Of a DNA stretch of 49,150 nucleotides, positions 1 through 8,161 are shown piece by piece (the stretch's first letter is position 1; each line of letters opens with the position of its first letter). The stretch comes from an uncultured Ezakiella sp. Lineage in GTDB: Bacteria; Bacillota; Clostridia; Tissierellales; Peptoniphilaceae. The translations under genes and the position numbers were made by a program. The notes under the pieces were generated by a model. It searched no databases, had not been told where the DNA came from, and saw only the letters and a program-made list of their open reading frames with translations. Location of the stretch: positions 1 to 49,150 of the forward strand of contig CAMYPV010000002.1 of NCBI GenBank assembly GCA_947293975.1. The letters are read 5' to 3'.

Positions 1-163
1 TTTCATCAGCCTTTGTTTCATCAGCTTTTGTTTCGTCAGCTTTTGTTTCTTCAACTTTTGCTGTTTTTTCTTCAGCTGGTTTTGATGGTTGACCGCATCC
101 ATAAGTTGCTAATGTCAATGCTGCAACTGCTAGTATAAAAATCTTTTTAACTTTTGAACTCAT
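1..163 (-). CDS. Lipoprotein, N-terminal part (runs off the window)
   Basis: The ATG at 163 follows a GGAGG ribosome site 8 bases upstream. The first 23 residues are a lipoprotein signal: two lysines, a hydrophobic stretch and a lipobox ending LATYGC. After the acylated Cys the chain is a low-complexity acidic linker with three or more TKADE repeats, encoded by 15-bp DNA repeats that continue to the window edge. The gene lies 15 bp downstream of the FTR1 permease on the same strand, so it is probably co-transcribed with it. A role as an iron-binding or iron-delivery lipoprotein partner is inferred from position only. The functional domain is outside the window. Confidence 0.75.
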   Translation of the reverse strand, partial: MSSKVKKIFILAVAALTLATYGCGQPSKPAEEKTAKVEETKADETKADETKADE

Positions 164-178
164 AATATAACCTCCCTA

Positions 179-1453
179 TTAGTTCTTATTTGCATAATCT
201 CTTTCGAGTTCTGCTCTTTTAATTTTGTTACGTCTAAGTTGGACGATAACTGTTACAATAGTTATTATCAATAAAATAACTTGTGGCAATAAGGTTTCAA
301 CCCTATCATAAATTCCTAATACATCAACTGTAAATCCATTCATCCATGGAATTATTGTTCTGCCAATTACGTCTGCTTCTTGGAATTCGTAAACACCTTT
401 TCCGATAAATGAAATACATAATACAAACATCAAAATTGATGTGAATGTGAAGAATGGTTTTAATGGAAGTCTTACACTCATCTTCGTGATCAATACATAT
501 ACAATTGCAAGTACTACGATTGCACATGCTAATCCGCCCCACATGAATGCAGGGTTGTTTGAAATATTTTCTCTCATACCTTGGAAGAAAATAATTAACT
601 CTGCACCTTCACGAGCAACTGCCAAGAAAGAGCTGAAGACCAAAGCCATCGCGCTTCCTCTTGTAATTGAACTTTCAACTTTTGATTGAATATAATGATT
701 CCAAACTTCCACTTCTGATTTGGATAACATCCAGTTTGAAACATAGAACAATACGATAACCGCCAAGAACATTCCGCATCCTTCAAAAATTTCTTGACCC
801 ATACCGCTGCTGTCTGCGCCAAATCTTTGAGCAATAATATTAAATATAATAGCAAGAATTATTGATGCAAGAACACCCAATAAAGCTCCAATATAAACGC
901 CTTTTACATATTTCAAATTGTTTGTCTTTGTTAAATATGCAATCAATGCTGCGACTATTAAGATTGCCTCAAGACCTTCTCTAAGAGTTAGGCCAAGCAC
1001 ACTTAAGAAAACGCCCCAACCAGAACCGCTACTCATTTCATCAGAGCCGCCTCTCATCTCGTCAAGAGTCTTTGCGTCTTCATGTAGATATCTAATCAAT
1101 ACTTCAACTTCATCTTTAACAACATCAAGAGCTTCGTTTTGACGCATTGATTTTCTAGCCAAATAGAATTGGTTTTCAACCGTTGAGCCACGTTTGCCAG
1201 AAATTTGTGACATAACAATTTTTTCAAAACCTAATTTTTCATAGAATTTAAAATAAGCTTCATTTATTTTGTCATAGCCTTTTTTACCAGCATCAGGACC
1301 TCCAGCTTCATAAATCTTTACAGCGTCTCTTAAAATTACTTCCATGTCCTTGCTTACATCTTCCCAGTCTTTATATTTTTTTGTTGCAAAGACTGATGTA
1401 ACGGACATTAGAAAAACTAATGACATTACCAAAAATATGTTTAGCTTTTTCAT
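179..1453 (-). CDS. FTR1-family iron permease
   Basis: A 424-residue inner-membrane permease of the FTR1/EfeU family, expected to import ferric or ferrous iron. It starts with a signal-like segment (MKKLNIFLVMSLVFLM), then an extracytoplasmic helical domain of about 120 residues, then about seven membrane helices. The two family-defining REG-x-E iron motifs are visible: REGLE in the first membrane helix and REGAE about 115 residues later. The ATG at 1453 was chosen because AGAAGGAGG lies just upstream; the reading frame is open 23 codons further but that extension has no ribosome site. Two consensus promoters lie upstream and a lipoprotein gene follows 15 bp downstream, which suggests a two-gene iron-uptake unit. 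Confidence 0.9.
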   Translation of the reverse strand: MKKLNIFLVMSLVFLMSVTSVFATKKYKDWEDVSKDMEVILRDAVKIYEAGGPDAGKKGYDKINEAYFKFYEKLGFEKIVMSQISGKRGSTVENQFYLARKSMRQNEALDVVKDEVEVLIRYLHEDAKTLDEMRGGSDEMSSGSGWGVFLSVLGLTLREGLEAILIVAALIAYLTKTNNLKYVKGVYIGALLGVLASIILAIIFNIIAQRFGADSSGMGQEIFEGCGMFLAVIVLFYVSNWMLSKSEVEVWNHYIQSKVESSITRGSAMALVFSSFLAVAREGAELIIFFQGMRENISNNPAFMWGGLACAIVVLAIVYVLITKMSVRLPLKPFFTFTSILMFVLCISFIGKGVYEFQEADVIGRTIIPWMNGFTVDVLGIYDRVETLLPQVILLIITIVTVIVQLRRNKIKRAELERDYANKN

Positions 1454-1507
1454 AGTTCCTCCTTCTAATAATATTTGGCAAATACAATTGCCATAAAAAA
1501 ACGTTTT

Positions 1508-1533
1508 AACAACTAATCCCATAATTAGCTGTT
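1508..1533. promoter_or_regulatory. Palindrome at the predicted FTR1 transcription start (possible operator)
   Basis: A 10-bp inverted repeat with a 6-base loop (arms AACAGCTAAT and ATTAGTTGTT, one G-T pair) lies immediately downstream of the -10 box at 1540-1545. It would overlap the start site and leader of the iron-permease mRNA. In RNA it is followed by AAAACGTTTTTTT, so it could also act as a weak attenuator. A metal-regulator operator is plausible but the sequence is not a recognisable Fur box. Confidence 0.35.
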
Positions 1534-1539
1534 GCTAAC

Positions 1540-1601
1540 ATTATACTCCTGTGCGTCTGTTATGTCAATACATTTATATCTGTTTGTATGTAAATTGTCA
1601 A
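1540..1601 (-). promoter_or_regulatory. Tandem sigma-A promoters for the iron-permease operon
   Basis: The proximal promoter has TTGACA (complement of 1563-1568) and TATAAT (complement of 1540-1545) with a 17-bp spacer, a perfect consensus. A second one just upstream has TTGACA (1596-1601) and TATAAA (1573-1578), also with 17 bp. Both point to the FTR1 gene. Confidence 0.8.
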
Positions 1602-1646
1602 ATAGTATATGCAAATGTAATTTGAATCACATTTTTTCAAATTGCA

Positions 1647-1681
1647 AATAAAAAACGCCACTTGTATTCAACAAATGACGC
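1647..1681 (-). terminator. Intrinsic terminator after the TIM-barrel gene
   Basis: A 10-bp stem with some G-U pairs (1655-1664 with 1672-1681) is followed on the minus strand by a T-rich run. It begins only 6 bases after the stop codon of the 1688-2581 gene. Confidence 0.75.
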
Positions 1682-1687
1682 CTAAAA

Positions 1688-2581
1688 TTATCTTTTTATA
1701 GATGATGCCATCATCCTCATAGTGTGACGGTCTCCTCTAATTGTTCTGCTTAATTCAATTATATTTAGATAAGGACTAACGCTTCCTGCACTTCCATCGC
1801 CCATGTGATGGATGTCAAAGCCGTTTATTTTGCTTCTAAGTGCAATTTCTCGAATTACCTCAGGCGAACTAGATTCTTGACTGGTGCCAATGCTTGCCAT
1901 TGTGAGTGCGGATTTTTCGTGTGCAATTCGTATCGCTTCTCTTACCATTTCATCCGTTACGCCTGGCACTGTACCCACAGCTGGAATCAAAATTACATCT
2001 GCACCCGCATCTATAAATTCTCTTATAGCTTCAACGTCAACTACGGGTTCATCAACACCCGACGAATGCATTTTGCCCGCAATTATCATTCCGCCAAAAT
2101 TTTGATCTGCAATTTTAATTGCATTTAAAATCTCTGCATTTGTAACTCCAGTTGCAGGATTTCCTGTAAAACATACGAAATCAAAACCAAGTTCTCTTGC
2201 CTTTTTAAGAGTATTGACACTTGCCTTTCTGCCATCAGAAATTTTGTGCATAGTCTCCATCAAACTTGCGTTTTCACTAACAGGTTCAAGATTAACACCA
2301 ACTGGCCTTCCGACAATTTCTCTTAAATCTCTTATTATGTCACTACCTTGACCTAAGTTTCTTATAAAAGGCTCGTTTACATCGAAGAGATTTAAAAGAA
2401 TTAAATCTGCCCCTGCTGATCTTGCAATTTCAGATGAAGTAACATCAGGCGCCGGAGGATTATCCACAACGATATTTTCGCTTAAGATAATCCTGCCCTC
2501 AGATGCTTTGATAGATTCTTTTAAAGTTTTTCTATCTAAAGAAAGCATCTCGCTTGCTGTCAAATTTAAAAATCTCTTCAA
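1688..2581 (-). CDS. Uncharacterised TIM-barrel protein (DUF7916-like)
   Basis: A 297-residue soluble protein. Alternating hydrophobic strands and Gly-rich turns (ADLILLNLFDV, FDFVCFTGNPATGV, GMIIAGKMHSSG, ADVILIPAVGTVPG) look like a phosphate-binding beta/alpha barrel. I recognise it only as resembling the uncharacterised DUF7916 family; no reaction can be assigned. The start is a TTG directly after the arcA stop (TAATTG) with the ribosome site AGAGGG inside the last arcA codons, so translation is probably coupled. An ATG at codon 12 is an alternative. The coupling with arginine deiminase hints at a role in arginine or amino-acid fermentation, but this is inference. A terminator follows immediately. 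Confidence 0.7.
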   Translation of the reverse strand: MKRFLNLTASEMLSLDRKTLKESIKASEGRIILSENIVVDNPPAPDVTSSEIARSAGADLILLNLFDVNEPFIRNLGQGSDIIRDLREIVGRPVGVNLEPVSENASLMETMHKISDGRKASVNTLKKARELGFDFVCFTGNPATGVTNAEILNAIKIADQNFGGMIIAGKMHSSGVDEPVVDVEAIREFIDAGADVILIPAVGTVPGVTDEMVREAIRIAHEKSALTMASIGTSQESSSPEVIREIALRSKINGFDIHHMGDGSAGSVSPYLNIIELSRTIRGDRHTMRMMASSIKR

Positions 2582-3781
2582 TTATAGTTCCCTCTTAACT
2601 GGCATACTCATACATCTTGGGCCCCCACGTCCACGACTCAATTCGCCCGAGACCATCACGTGTAATTTGATGCCTTCTTTATCTAAAACTTCGTTTGTTA
2701 CATTATTTCTATCGTATACAATTACCTCGCCAGGTTTAATTGCAAGTGTGTTTGAACCGTCAGACCATTGTTCACGTGCAGCATCAATTGGATTTCCACC
2801 AGCGCATCTAATAACTTTTATACGATCCTTGTTAAGCGCCTTACTTAAAATAGTCTCTAGGTTTCCTTCCATCTTTTGAACATGCACATGTCCATCTTTT
2901 AATGTCATATTATAAACTTCAAGAGGTCCTTCGATTTCTGGGTGAACTGTGAATGCATCCACATCAATCATTGTGAAAACTGTATCCAAATGCATAAAGG
3001 CTCTCTTTTTTGGAATTACAAATGCCATAACATTTTTAAATTCACCTTTTCTCAAAATGTTTTCAGCAATAATTTCAACTGCCTTTGCATCTGTTCTTTG
3101 TGAAATTCCAATAGCAATCGTATCTTCGTTTAAAATCAGTTCATCGCCGCCTTCGATTGAGAAGTTTTCATCACGATTATACACAAATTCTGTACCTAGA
3201 AAATCTGGATGATATTTAAAAATATATTTTCCGTAAATCGTTTCACGATTTCTAATATCGCTCCACATTCTATTTAAACTTACCGCACTTCCCATCAAGC
3301 TAAAAGGATCGCGCGTAAAATATAGATTTGGCATTGGCTTTGTCAAGAAGAAATCATCCGATGCAACAAAATCTGTCAAGCGCATCTTGCCTCCCTTTGG
3401 CATTTCTTCGCGGCGAATTCCCTCCATTGTTTTTAAAACCAACTCTTCTTCAGATAATTCTTTCAAAAAATCGTGCAGATATTTTACATCATCATCTCTA
3501 AATACATGAGCCTCTTTAATGAATTCATTTATGAACTCATCCTTGACATCTCCAGCTTTAATTGCCTCTGCTGCCAATTCTTCTAAGTATAAAACTTTTA
3601 CACCATTATTTGTAAAAATTTCTGCAAATTTATCATGTTCTTCAATCGCCTTATCAAGATAAGGAATTTCGTCAAACAACAATTCCTCAAGCATATCTGG
3701 CATCAAGTTCAAAAGCTCTTTACCAGGCCTATGCAAAATAACTTCCTGTAGTGGTTTCGTTTCCGAAAATACTCTAATCAT
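2582..3781 (-). CDS. arcA: Arginine deiminase
   Basis: A 399-residue cytoplasmic enzyme that hydrolyses L-arginine to citrulline and ammonia, the first step of the arginine deiminase energy pathway. Family signatures are present in order: FTRDPF at about residue 158, EGGDE at about 213, HLDTVF at about 265, GGNP and the REQWSDGSN segment near 330, and the nucleophilic Cys in GGPRCMSMP at the C-terminus. Length matches the family. The ATG at 3781 has AGGAGG 8 bases upstream and a promoter at 3809-3836. No arcB, arcC or arcD is in the window, so the remaining pathway genes must lie elsewhere or be absent. It is followed without a gap by the TIM-barrel gene. Confidence 0.95.
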   Translation of the reverse strand: MIRVFSETKPLQEVILHRPGKELLNLMPDMLEELLFDEIPYLDKAIEEHDKFAEIFTNNGVKVLYLEELAAEAIKAGDVKDEFINEFIKEAHVFRDDDVKYLHDFLKELSEEELVLKTMEGIRREEMPKGGKMRLTDFVASDDFFLTKPMPNLYFTRDPFSLMGSAVSLNRMWSDIRNRETIYGKYIFKYHPDFLGTEFVYNRDENFSIEGGDELILNEDTIAIGISQRTDAKAVEIIAENILRKGEFKNVMAFVIPKKRAFMHLDTVFTMIDVDAFTVHPEIEGPLEVYNMTLKDGHVHVQKMEGNLETILSKALNKDRIKVIRCAGGNPIDAAREQWSDGSNTLAIKPGEVIVYDRNNVTNEVLDKEGIKLHVMVSGELSRGRGGPRCMSMPVKREL

Positions 3782-3808
3782 AAGTTCCTCCTGTTTTTTC
3801 TTTAATTA

Positions 3809-3836
3809 ATTATATCATATAAAACAATGAATTCAA
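3809..3836 (-). promoter_or_regulatory. Promoter for arcA
   Basis: TTGAAT (complement of 3831-3836), a 16-bp spacer and TATAAT (complement of 3809-3814) lie in the 57-bp gap before arcA. This makes arcA plus the TIM-barrel gene a separate unit from the upstream peptide-binding gene. Confidence 0.65.
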
Positions 3837-3838
3837 AA

Positions 3839-5425
3839 TTACTGCCAAATAATATCCCATGTTGCAAACTCGTACCAATCCATAAACTCAGTATTTATGA
3901 ATGATTTTAAACCTTTTCTGTAAAATGTTCTTACAACAGGAGATCCGATTCCAATCGCCAACTTTTGGTCATAAATATCGTTTGCAAGGAGTTTGTACGC
4001 ATCTTTTAAATCTGATTTTTTATCTACGATTGTATTAAATATTTCCTCGTCAAGATTTACATCTTTAAATAAATATTTGCCGTCACACAAGCTTGAAAAC
4101 TCTTTGCTAAAATCTGGCATATATCCATGCTTAAACTTTGATAGAACCAAGGTGTTCCTTCCATTTTCTATAAACTTTGTTGAAAGTTTTATCAATTCAT
4201 AAGGATTTACTGCATTTAGCGTAACAATATATCCGTCATCTGACAAAATCTTCTTTAGATCCTCTGCAACTTTTTCTATATATGAGACGTCTTCATAAAC
4301 CAAATTAATAGGAATCGATTTATTTTCTTTTGATTTCTTTGTCCCCTTAAAACTTATATCCACAAACGCCTTGTTTGTAGGTGCAATAAGTGAGTTTGTC
4401 ACCTTTATATTATCATTGCCCTCATATTTTAATATTGACTTAAAAATATCTTCTCTGTTTTTTATGTTTTCCATACCGTTGTGATTTGATATTCTTAATA
4501 AAATTATTTCATTTTCTACAACAGACTCTTCGTCAAAATTCTTTTTAATTTCATTTTGATTTAGGCTGTTATCCTTTTCATAGAGATTTAATGCATCAAT
4601 ATTTCCGCGTAACATCTCTGCCATAATATTATTATTTTTATCGTACTCTCTAATGGAAATGTATTTTAGATTTACAGGAAATTTAAAATTATCCACACGA
4701 ACCAAGTTTGCATAATTACCCTCTTCCCATGAATCTAATTTAAATGCAGCGTTTCCAAGCGGATGGCTATCAAGCGTTTTAACATCCGCAATAGTCGCCC
4801 TTTGATAATAATGAACCGGTATAGGTCTAAAATCAAAAGCATAGTAAAATGAATCTTGAAAATCTTCAAAATTTATTTTTATATGCTTATCATCAATTAT
4901 CTTAACACCAGAAATTTGATTCGAAACTCCATTGTGATAATCTTTTGCACCATTTATATAAAATAATTCAGCTCTTCTAGCATCACCAACATAATCCTTG
5001 TTCAACAGAACTTTTAGTGTAAAATAAACATCTTGAGCTGTAACAGGTGCGCCGTCCCACCAATTTAAATTGCCATCAATTTCAAATTCAAGGCTATAAC
5101 CTTCGCGACTCATAGAACTTACTATGCTATTTTGTGGATCGGTCTCCATCTTCCGCTTCATGCCCATAAATGGCAAAAACATTGGATAAGACACCGTTTT
5201 ATCGCCCTCAGTCATCGCAAAAAGAGGGTTAAACACTCCGTTTATACCCTCTGCCATCACTTGCAACAGCTCTTTGTCAACATTTTCTCGTTCTTGTACT
5301 TCAATATTTATTTTTGACTTGCTGTTTTTCTTAATATTTGCATCTCTAGCAATTTCCTTTTTGCAAGAACTAAAAAGCATAGATACACAAATTAAGAACA
5401 AAATAATTTTTCTACTTTGAGACAA
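3839..5425 (-). CDS. ABC transporter peptide-binding lipoprotein (SBP family 5)
   Basis: A 528-residue extracellular solute-binding protein of the OppA/DppA family. The N-terminus is a lipoprotein signal with lipobox LFSSC at about residue 20. The following region has the family's typical features: NGVFNPLFAM near the start of the mature chain, then LNWWDGAPVTAQDVYFTLK, the usual WSDG-P-T-A-DV-F segment. The start is a TTG inside the end of pepT (14-bp overlap) with GAGGTGA upstream. Co-transcription with peptidase T suggests capture of short peptides and their intracellular hydrolysis. The permease and ATPase subunits are not in this window, so this is an orphan binding protein here. Confidence 0.85.
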   Translation of the reverse strand: MSQSRKIILFLICVSMLFSSCKKEIARDANIKKNSKSKINIEVQERENVDKELLQVMAEGINGVFNPLFAMTEGDKTVSYPMFLPFMGMKRKMETDPQNSIVSSMSREGYSLEFEIDGNLNWWDGAPVTAQDVYFTLKVLLNKDYVGDARRAELFYINGAKDYHNGVSNQISGVKIIDDKHIKINFEDFQDSFYYAFDFRPIPVHYYQRATIADVKTLDSHPLGNAAFKLDSWEEGNYANLVRVDNFKFPVNLKYISIREYDKNNNIMAEMLRGNIDALNLYEKDNSLNQNEIKKNFDEESVVENEIILLRISNHNGMENIKNREDIFKSILKYEGNDNIKVTNSLIAPTNKAFVDISFKGTKKSKENKSIPINLVYEDVSYIEKVAEDLKKILSDDGYIVTLNAVNPYELIKLSTKFIENGRNTLVLSKFKHGYMPDFSKEFSSLCDGKYLFKDVNLDEEIFNTIVDKKSDLKDAYKLLANDIYDQKLAIGIGSPVVRTFYRKGLKSFINTEFMDWYEFATWDIIWQ

Positions 5426-6626
5426 TTTTTAAAATCACCTCAACTGCCTTTGTCATCTCCTCAATAACTGCATATTCAAATCTACCATGATAGTTGTAAC
5501 CACCAGTAAAAATATTTGGACAAACAAGTCCCATGTATGAAAGTCTTGCTCCGTCAGTGCCTCCTCTAATTGGCTCAATCTTCGGTTCAACACCAGCTTC
5601 TTTCATAGCTTTAATTGCAAGCTCAACAGGTCTCATGTCTTCTTCAACCTTTTCTTTCATATTATAATAGCTGTCTTCAAGATTTAAATCTACATTAATA
5701 TCGTATTTAAATTCAATAAATTCACAAACTCTTTGCATCATTTGTTTCTTTTGAATAAATTTATCATGGTCATGATCTCTTATGATAAATACCATTTCGC
5801 ATTCGTCAACATTACCCGACAAATCATTTAAATGTATAAATCCCTCACGATTTTCAGTAAACTCAGGTCTATCAAAAGTAGGAAGCATATTAAAAAGCTC
5901 CATCGCAATAATTAGAGAGTTCTTCATCTTGCCCTTTGCACTTCCAGGATGAACATTTCTGCCTTGAATTTTAACAACTGCAGTTGCAGCATTAAAGTTT
6001 TCGTACTCAAGCTCACCAATAGCACCGCCATCGATTGTAAATGCAAAATCTGCACCAAAGTTTTCAACATCAAAACAATCAGCGCCTCTGCCAATTTCTT
6101 CATCAGGAGTAAATCCAATGCAAATATCGCCGTGCTTAATCTCAGGATTTTTAACAAGAAATTCAATCGCCGTCATAATTTCTGCAACTCCGCCTTTGTC
6201 GTCGCAACCTAATAGCGTTGTGCCATCAGTAACAATAAGCGAATTGCCTTTCTTTTCTAGAAGTTCTGGAAAATCTTTTGGCGACAAAATAAATTTTCCG
6301 TCTGCATCAAGCTTAATATCTCCGCCATCATAATTTTCAACAATTCTTGGATTAACATTTTCCCCAGTCATGTCAGGAGCAGTATCCATATGTGAAATTA
6401 AACCAATTGCCGGAACATTATCAGTATTCTTTGGCAATTTTGAATAAACATAACATTTATCATCCACTCTCGCTTCGAGACCAAGTTCTTTTAGCTCGCT
6501 AACCAAAAGATTCGCAAGATCAAATTGTCTCTTTGTGCTAGGGACAGTGCTATTAGCCTCATCTGATGTAGTGTAAATCTTTGCATATCTTATAAAACGA
6601 TCAACAACTGTTTTTTGTAAATTCAT
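5412..6626 (-). CDS. pepT: Peptidase T (tripeptide aminopeptidase)
   Basis: A 404-residue M20-family zinc exopeptidase that removes the N-terminal residue from tripeptides in the cytoplasm. Visible active-site motifs are SHMDTAPD (zinc His and Asp, about residue 77), GCDDKGG (bridging Asp, about 140), TPDEEIGRGAD (catalytic Glu pair, about 174), FTIDGGAIGELEYENFNAA (zinc Asp), and RGGTDGARLSYMG plus a GGYNYHG segment at the C-terminus. Length matches the family. The ATG at 6626 has AGGAGG upstream. It is the first gene of a pepT/peptide-binding-protein unit and is divergent from the tRNA gene. Confidence 0.95.
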   Translation of the reverse strand: MNLQKTVVDRFIRYAKIYTTSDEANSTVPSTKRQFDLANLLVSELKELGLEARVDDKCYVYSKLPKNTDNVPAIGLISHMDTAPDMTGENVNPRIVENYDGGDIKLDADGKFILSPKDFPELLEKKGNSLIVTDGTTLLGCDDKGGVAEIMTAIEFLVKNPEIKHGDICIGFTPDEEIGRGADCFDVENFGADFAFTIDGGAIGELEYENFNAATAVVKIQGRNVHPGSAKGKMKNSLIIAMELFNMLPTFDRPEFTENREGFIHLNDLSGNVDECEMVFIIRDHDHDKFIQKKQMMQRVCEFIEFKYDINVDLNLEDSYYNMKEKVEEDMRPVELAIKAMKEAGVEPKIEPIRGGTDGARLSYMGLVCPNIFTGGYNYHGRFEYAVIEEMTKAVEVILKIVSK

Positions 6627-6656
6627 AAAAACCTCCTAATTTTTTTAAATAAACGC

Positions 6657-6685
6657 TTGCATTTTAAAATAAAACGTGCTATAAT
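6657..6685 (+). promoter_or_regulatory. Promoter of the tRNA-Lys gene
   Basis: TTGCAT, a 17-bp spacer and TATAAT lie about 20 bp upstream of the tRNA 5' end. Confidence 0.75.
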
Positions 6686-6704
6686 ATCTTTTGTTGAATA
6701 ACAT

Positions 6705-6780
6705 GTGCCATTAGCTCAGATGGTAGAGCAACTGACTCTTAATCAGTGGGCCCAGGGTTCGAGTCCCTGATGGCGCACCA
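6705..6780 (+). tRNA. tRNA-Lys (anticodon CTT)
   Basis: The 76-nt gene folds as a standard cloverleaf. The acceptor stem GTGCCAT pairs with ATGGCGC, the anticodon stem ACTGA/TCAGT encloses the loop CTCTTAA with anticodon CTT, the T-loop is GGTTCGAGTCC, and CCA is encoded. Its 3' 48 bases belong to the 91-bp prophage attachment core. The gene keeps its full sequence and a terminator after integration, so it should remain functional. Confidence 0.97.
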
Positions 6781-6823
6781 ACTTGAAAGGCTTGAAACCT
6801 ATGTTTCAGGTCTTTTTTCTTTT
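6733..6823 (+). repeat. attL, 91-bp attachment core
   Basis: This segment is identical to 48543-48633. It runs from the anticodon arm of tRNA-Lys through the CCA end, the spacer and the tRNA terminator. The match breaks at both ends: C6732 against T48542, and A6824 against T48634. Confidence 0.95.
6791..6818 (+). terminator. Terminator of tRNA-Lys, inside the attachment core
   Basis: Stem CTTGAAAC (6791-6798) pairs with GTTTCAGG (6803-6810), with a 4-base loop and the T-run TCTTTTTT. The same hairpin is repeated in attR at 48601-48628. Confidence 0.85.
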
Positions 6824-6829
6824 ATGCGG

Positions 6830-6901
6830 TTTTTTCGTTTTTTCGGCATTTTTCGTGATTTTTTCGCCTTATTAGTAACACGTTAGTAACGCGTTAGTAA
6901 C
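6830..6901. promoter_or_regulatory. Integrase arm-type sites and phased T-tracts next to attL
   Basis: Three direct copies of TTAGTAAC begin at 6872, 6883 and 6894, an exact 11-bp period. A related copy lies near attR at 48492-48506. They resemble arm-type sites bound by the N-terminal domain of tyrosine integrases. Between them and the core are four T-tracts at 6830-6835, 6838-6843, 6849-6853 and 6859-6864, spaced by about 8-10.5 bp, which should curve the DNA. Function is inferred. Confidence 0.6.
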
Positions 6902-6979
6902 AAATTTTCATTGCGCACGATTGATAAAATGCTGCGTTTTTGTGCCTTTATTATAATTCAAAAAATTAAAAGATGCAAG

Positions 6980-7135
6980 CTACTTGCCTGCATCTTCTTT
7001 AATTGCTTCTAAAACTACTGACCTACAAAAATCTGTTGGAGTGCGATTTTCTTTTTCCGCCAGTCTTTCGATTATTTTTTTCTCAGCTTCTGTAAATCTG
7101 ATATTGATTCTTTCTGTTCGATTTTCTTTTGCCAT
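6980..7135 (-). CDS. Small ribbon-helix-helix protein
   Basis: A 51-residue protein. It begins with basic residues and a short strand (RTERINIRFT), followed by EAEKKIIERLAEKENRTPTD and a second helix, the layout of a CopG/Arc-type or MobC-like ribbon-helix-helix DNA-binding domain. Its ATG lies one base after the stop of the 7137-7778 gene, so it is the last gene of a three-gene operon driven from 8190. A plausible role is autoregulation through the palindrome in that promoter; this is inferred. Confidence 0.7.
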   Translation of the reverse strand: MAKENRTERINIRFTEAEKKIIERLAEKENRTPTDFCRSVVLEAIKEDAGK

Positions 7136-7136
7136 C

Positions 7137-7778
7137 TTAATCAATCCTTTTTATTTCGCACCAGTCAAGGTCACGGTCATGATTAATAAAGTTATCTATT
7201 TGGTCAGCTTTGATGATATAGTAAACTTCTTCGTCTTTCAATATATCTATAGCCTTGATTGTGTATTCTGATTCAGGTTCTTCTTCGTGTTCATCTAACC
7301 ATTCCCCAAGGTCATCTTTATCATCTTCTGTGACCATATATCTGTTATCTAACATTTGAATTTTAAGATATCCATTTTTATCAAGAATATCTTTTAATCC
7401 TAAAAAGATACTAGTTTTGCCCTCAGCTTTAAAATCAGGATATATTTCATCAATTGCTTTTTCAACTTCATCATTGCACTCATTCGCCAGCCATTCATAT
7501 ATGGTTTGACTGTACATATCATCTGCTTCAATGTATCCCGCATATCTACGACCATTCCAATTACCCTCATATAATTTTGCCCAATTTTGACTTAAGTTAC
7601 CTGGATAATAGTATGTGTCGCTTGCTATACAATTATGTGTTGTTATTTCGTCGTTTAAGTTCAATCCTTTTTCTTTTTCTTCTTTTAAAATTCTTTTAAA
7701 TTCTGCTAGGCTTTCTTCTTTGTCAATATCTTCAACGATATCATACATCAGTTCGTGTAGTTTTTCTAAATTTGTCAT
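7137..7778 (-). CDS. Acidic protein of unknown function (prophage accessory operon)
   Basis: A 213-residue protein that I do not recognise. It is strongly acidic, with clusters such as EEPESEY, DEHEEEPE and EDDKDDLGEWLDE, has no membrane segment or signal, and contains several Trp/Tyr-rich stretches (NWAKLYEGNWNGRRYAGY, YSQTIYEWLANE). It is the middle gene of an operon beside attL whose promoter is a perfect consensus and whose last gene is a small DNA-binding protein. Position and acidity would fit a DNA-mimic or other anti-defence protein, but no motif proves this. Confidence 0.6.
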   Translation of the reverse strand: MTNLEKLHELMYDIVEDIDKEESLAEFKRILKEEKEKGLNLNDEITTHNCIASDTYYYPGNLSQNWAKLYEGNWNGRRYAGYIEADDMYSQTIYEWLANECNDEVEKAIDEIYPDFKAEGKTSIFLGLKDILDKNGYLKIQMLDNRYMVTEDDKDDLGEWLDEHEEEPESEYTIKAIDILKDEEVYYIIKADQIDNFINHDRDLDWCEIKRID

Positions 7779-7790
7779 TTTAAATACCTC

Positions 7791-8108
7791 CTATTTTAAA
7801 ATTTCTCTACTAACTTTTGCTTGCTCTTTCTTTGACATTAATTCAAAAAATCTGTTTGTATAATTATCAATTTCTTCTTGAGCTTCTTCATTATTTCCAT
7901 CAAAGACACTGTTTAAAATCTTTAGAATATATCTTTCTCTTTCTTCAACTGATTTGTTGTCGTCATATCCGTAATAATCTGATAGATCGTAAAATTCTTT
8001 GATGACCCATTCTTCAACCTTTAATTCGCCCTTCTTTGCTTTTGCGTAAATAACATTGATTTGCTTCTTTGAGAATTCTGTTGCTTTATTAAATCCGTAT
8101 TGTTTCAT
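7791..8108 (-). CDS. Hypothetical protein, first gene of the attL accessory operon
   Basis: A 105-residue, probably all-helical soluble protein with a Tyr/Asp-rich centre (EFYDLSDYYGYDDNKSVEER). I do not recognise the family. The ATG at 8108 has the ribosome site AGGAGGCACAAA, which is complementary over 11 bases to the candidate small RNA at 8397-8488. It begins a tight operon (12-bp gap to the next gene) that ends in a ribbon-helix-helix protein. There is no link to virion or lysis functions, so it is a lysogeny-expressed accessory gene by inference. Confidence 0.6.
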   Translation of the reverse strand: MKQYGFNKATEFSKKQINVIYAKAKKGELKVEEWVIKEFYDLSDYYGYDDNKSVEERERYILKILNSVFDGNNEEAQEEIDNYTNRFFELMSKKEQAKVSREILK

Positions 8109-8161
8109 TTTGTGCCTCCTATTTTGACCTGGGTTTTATCTCTCCCTCATCTTCTATATAT

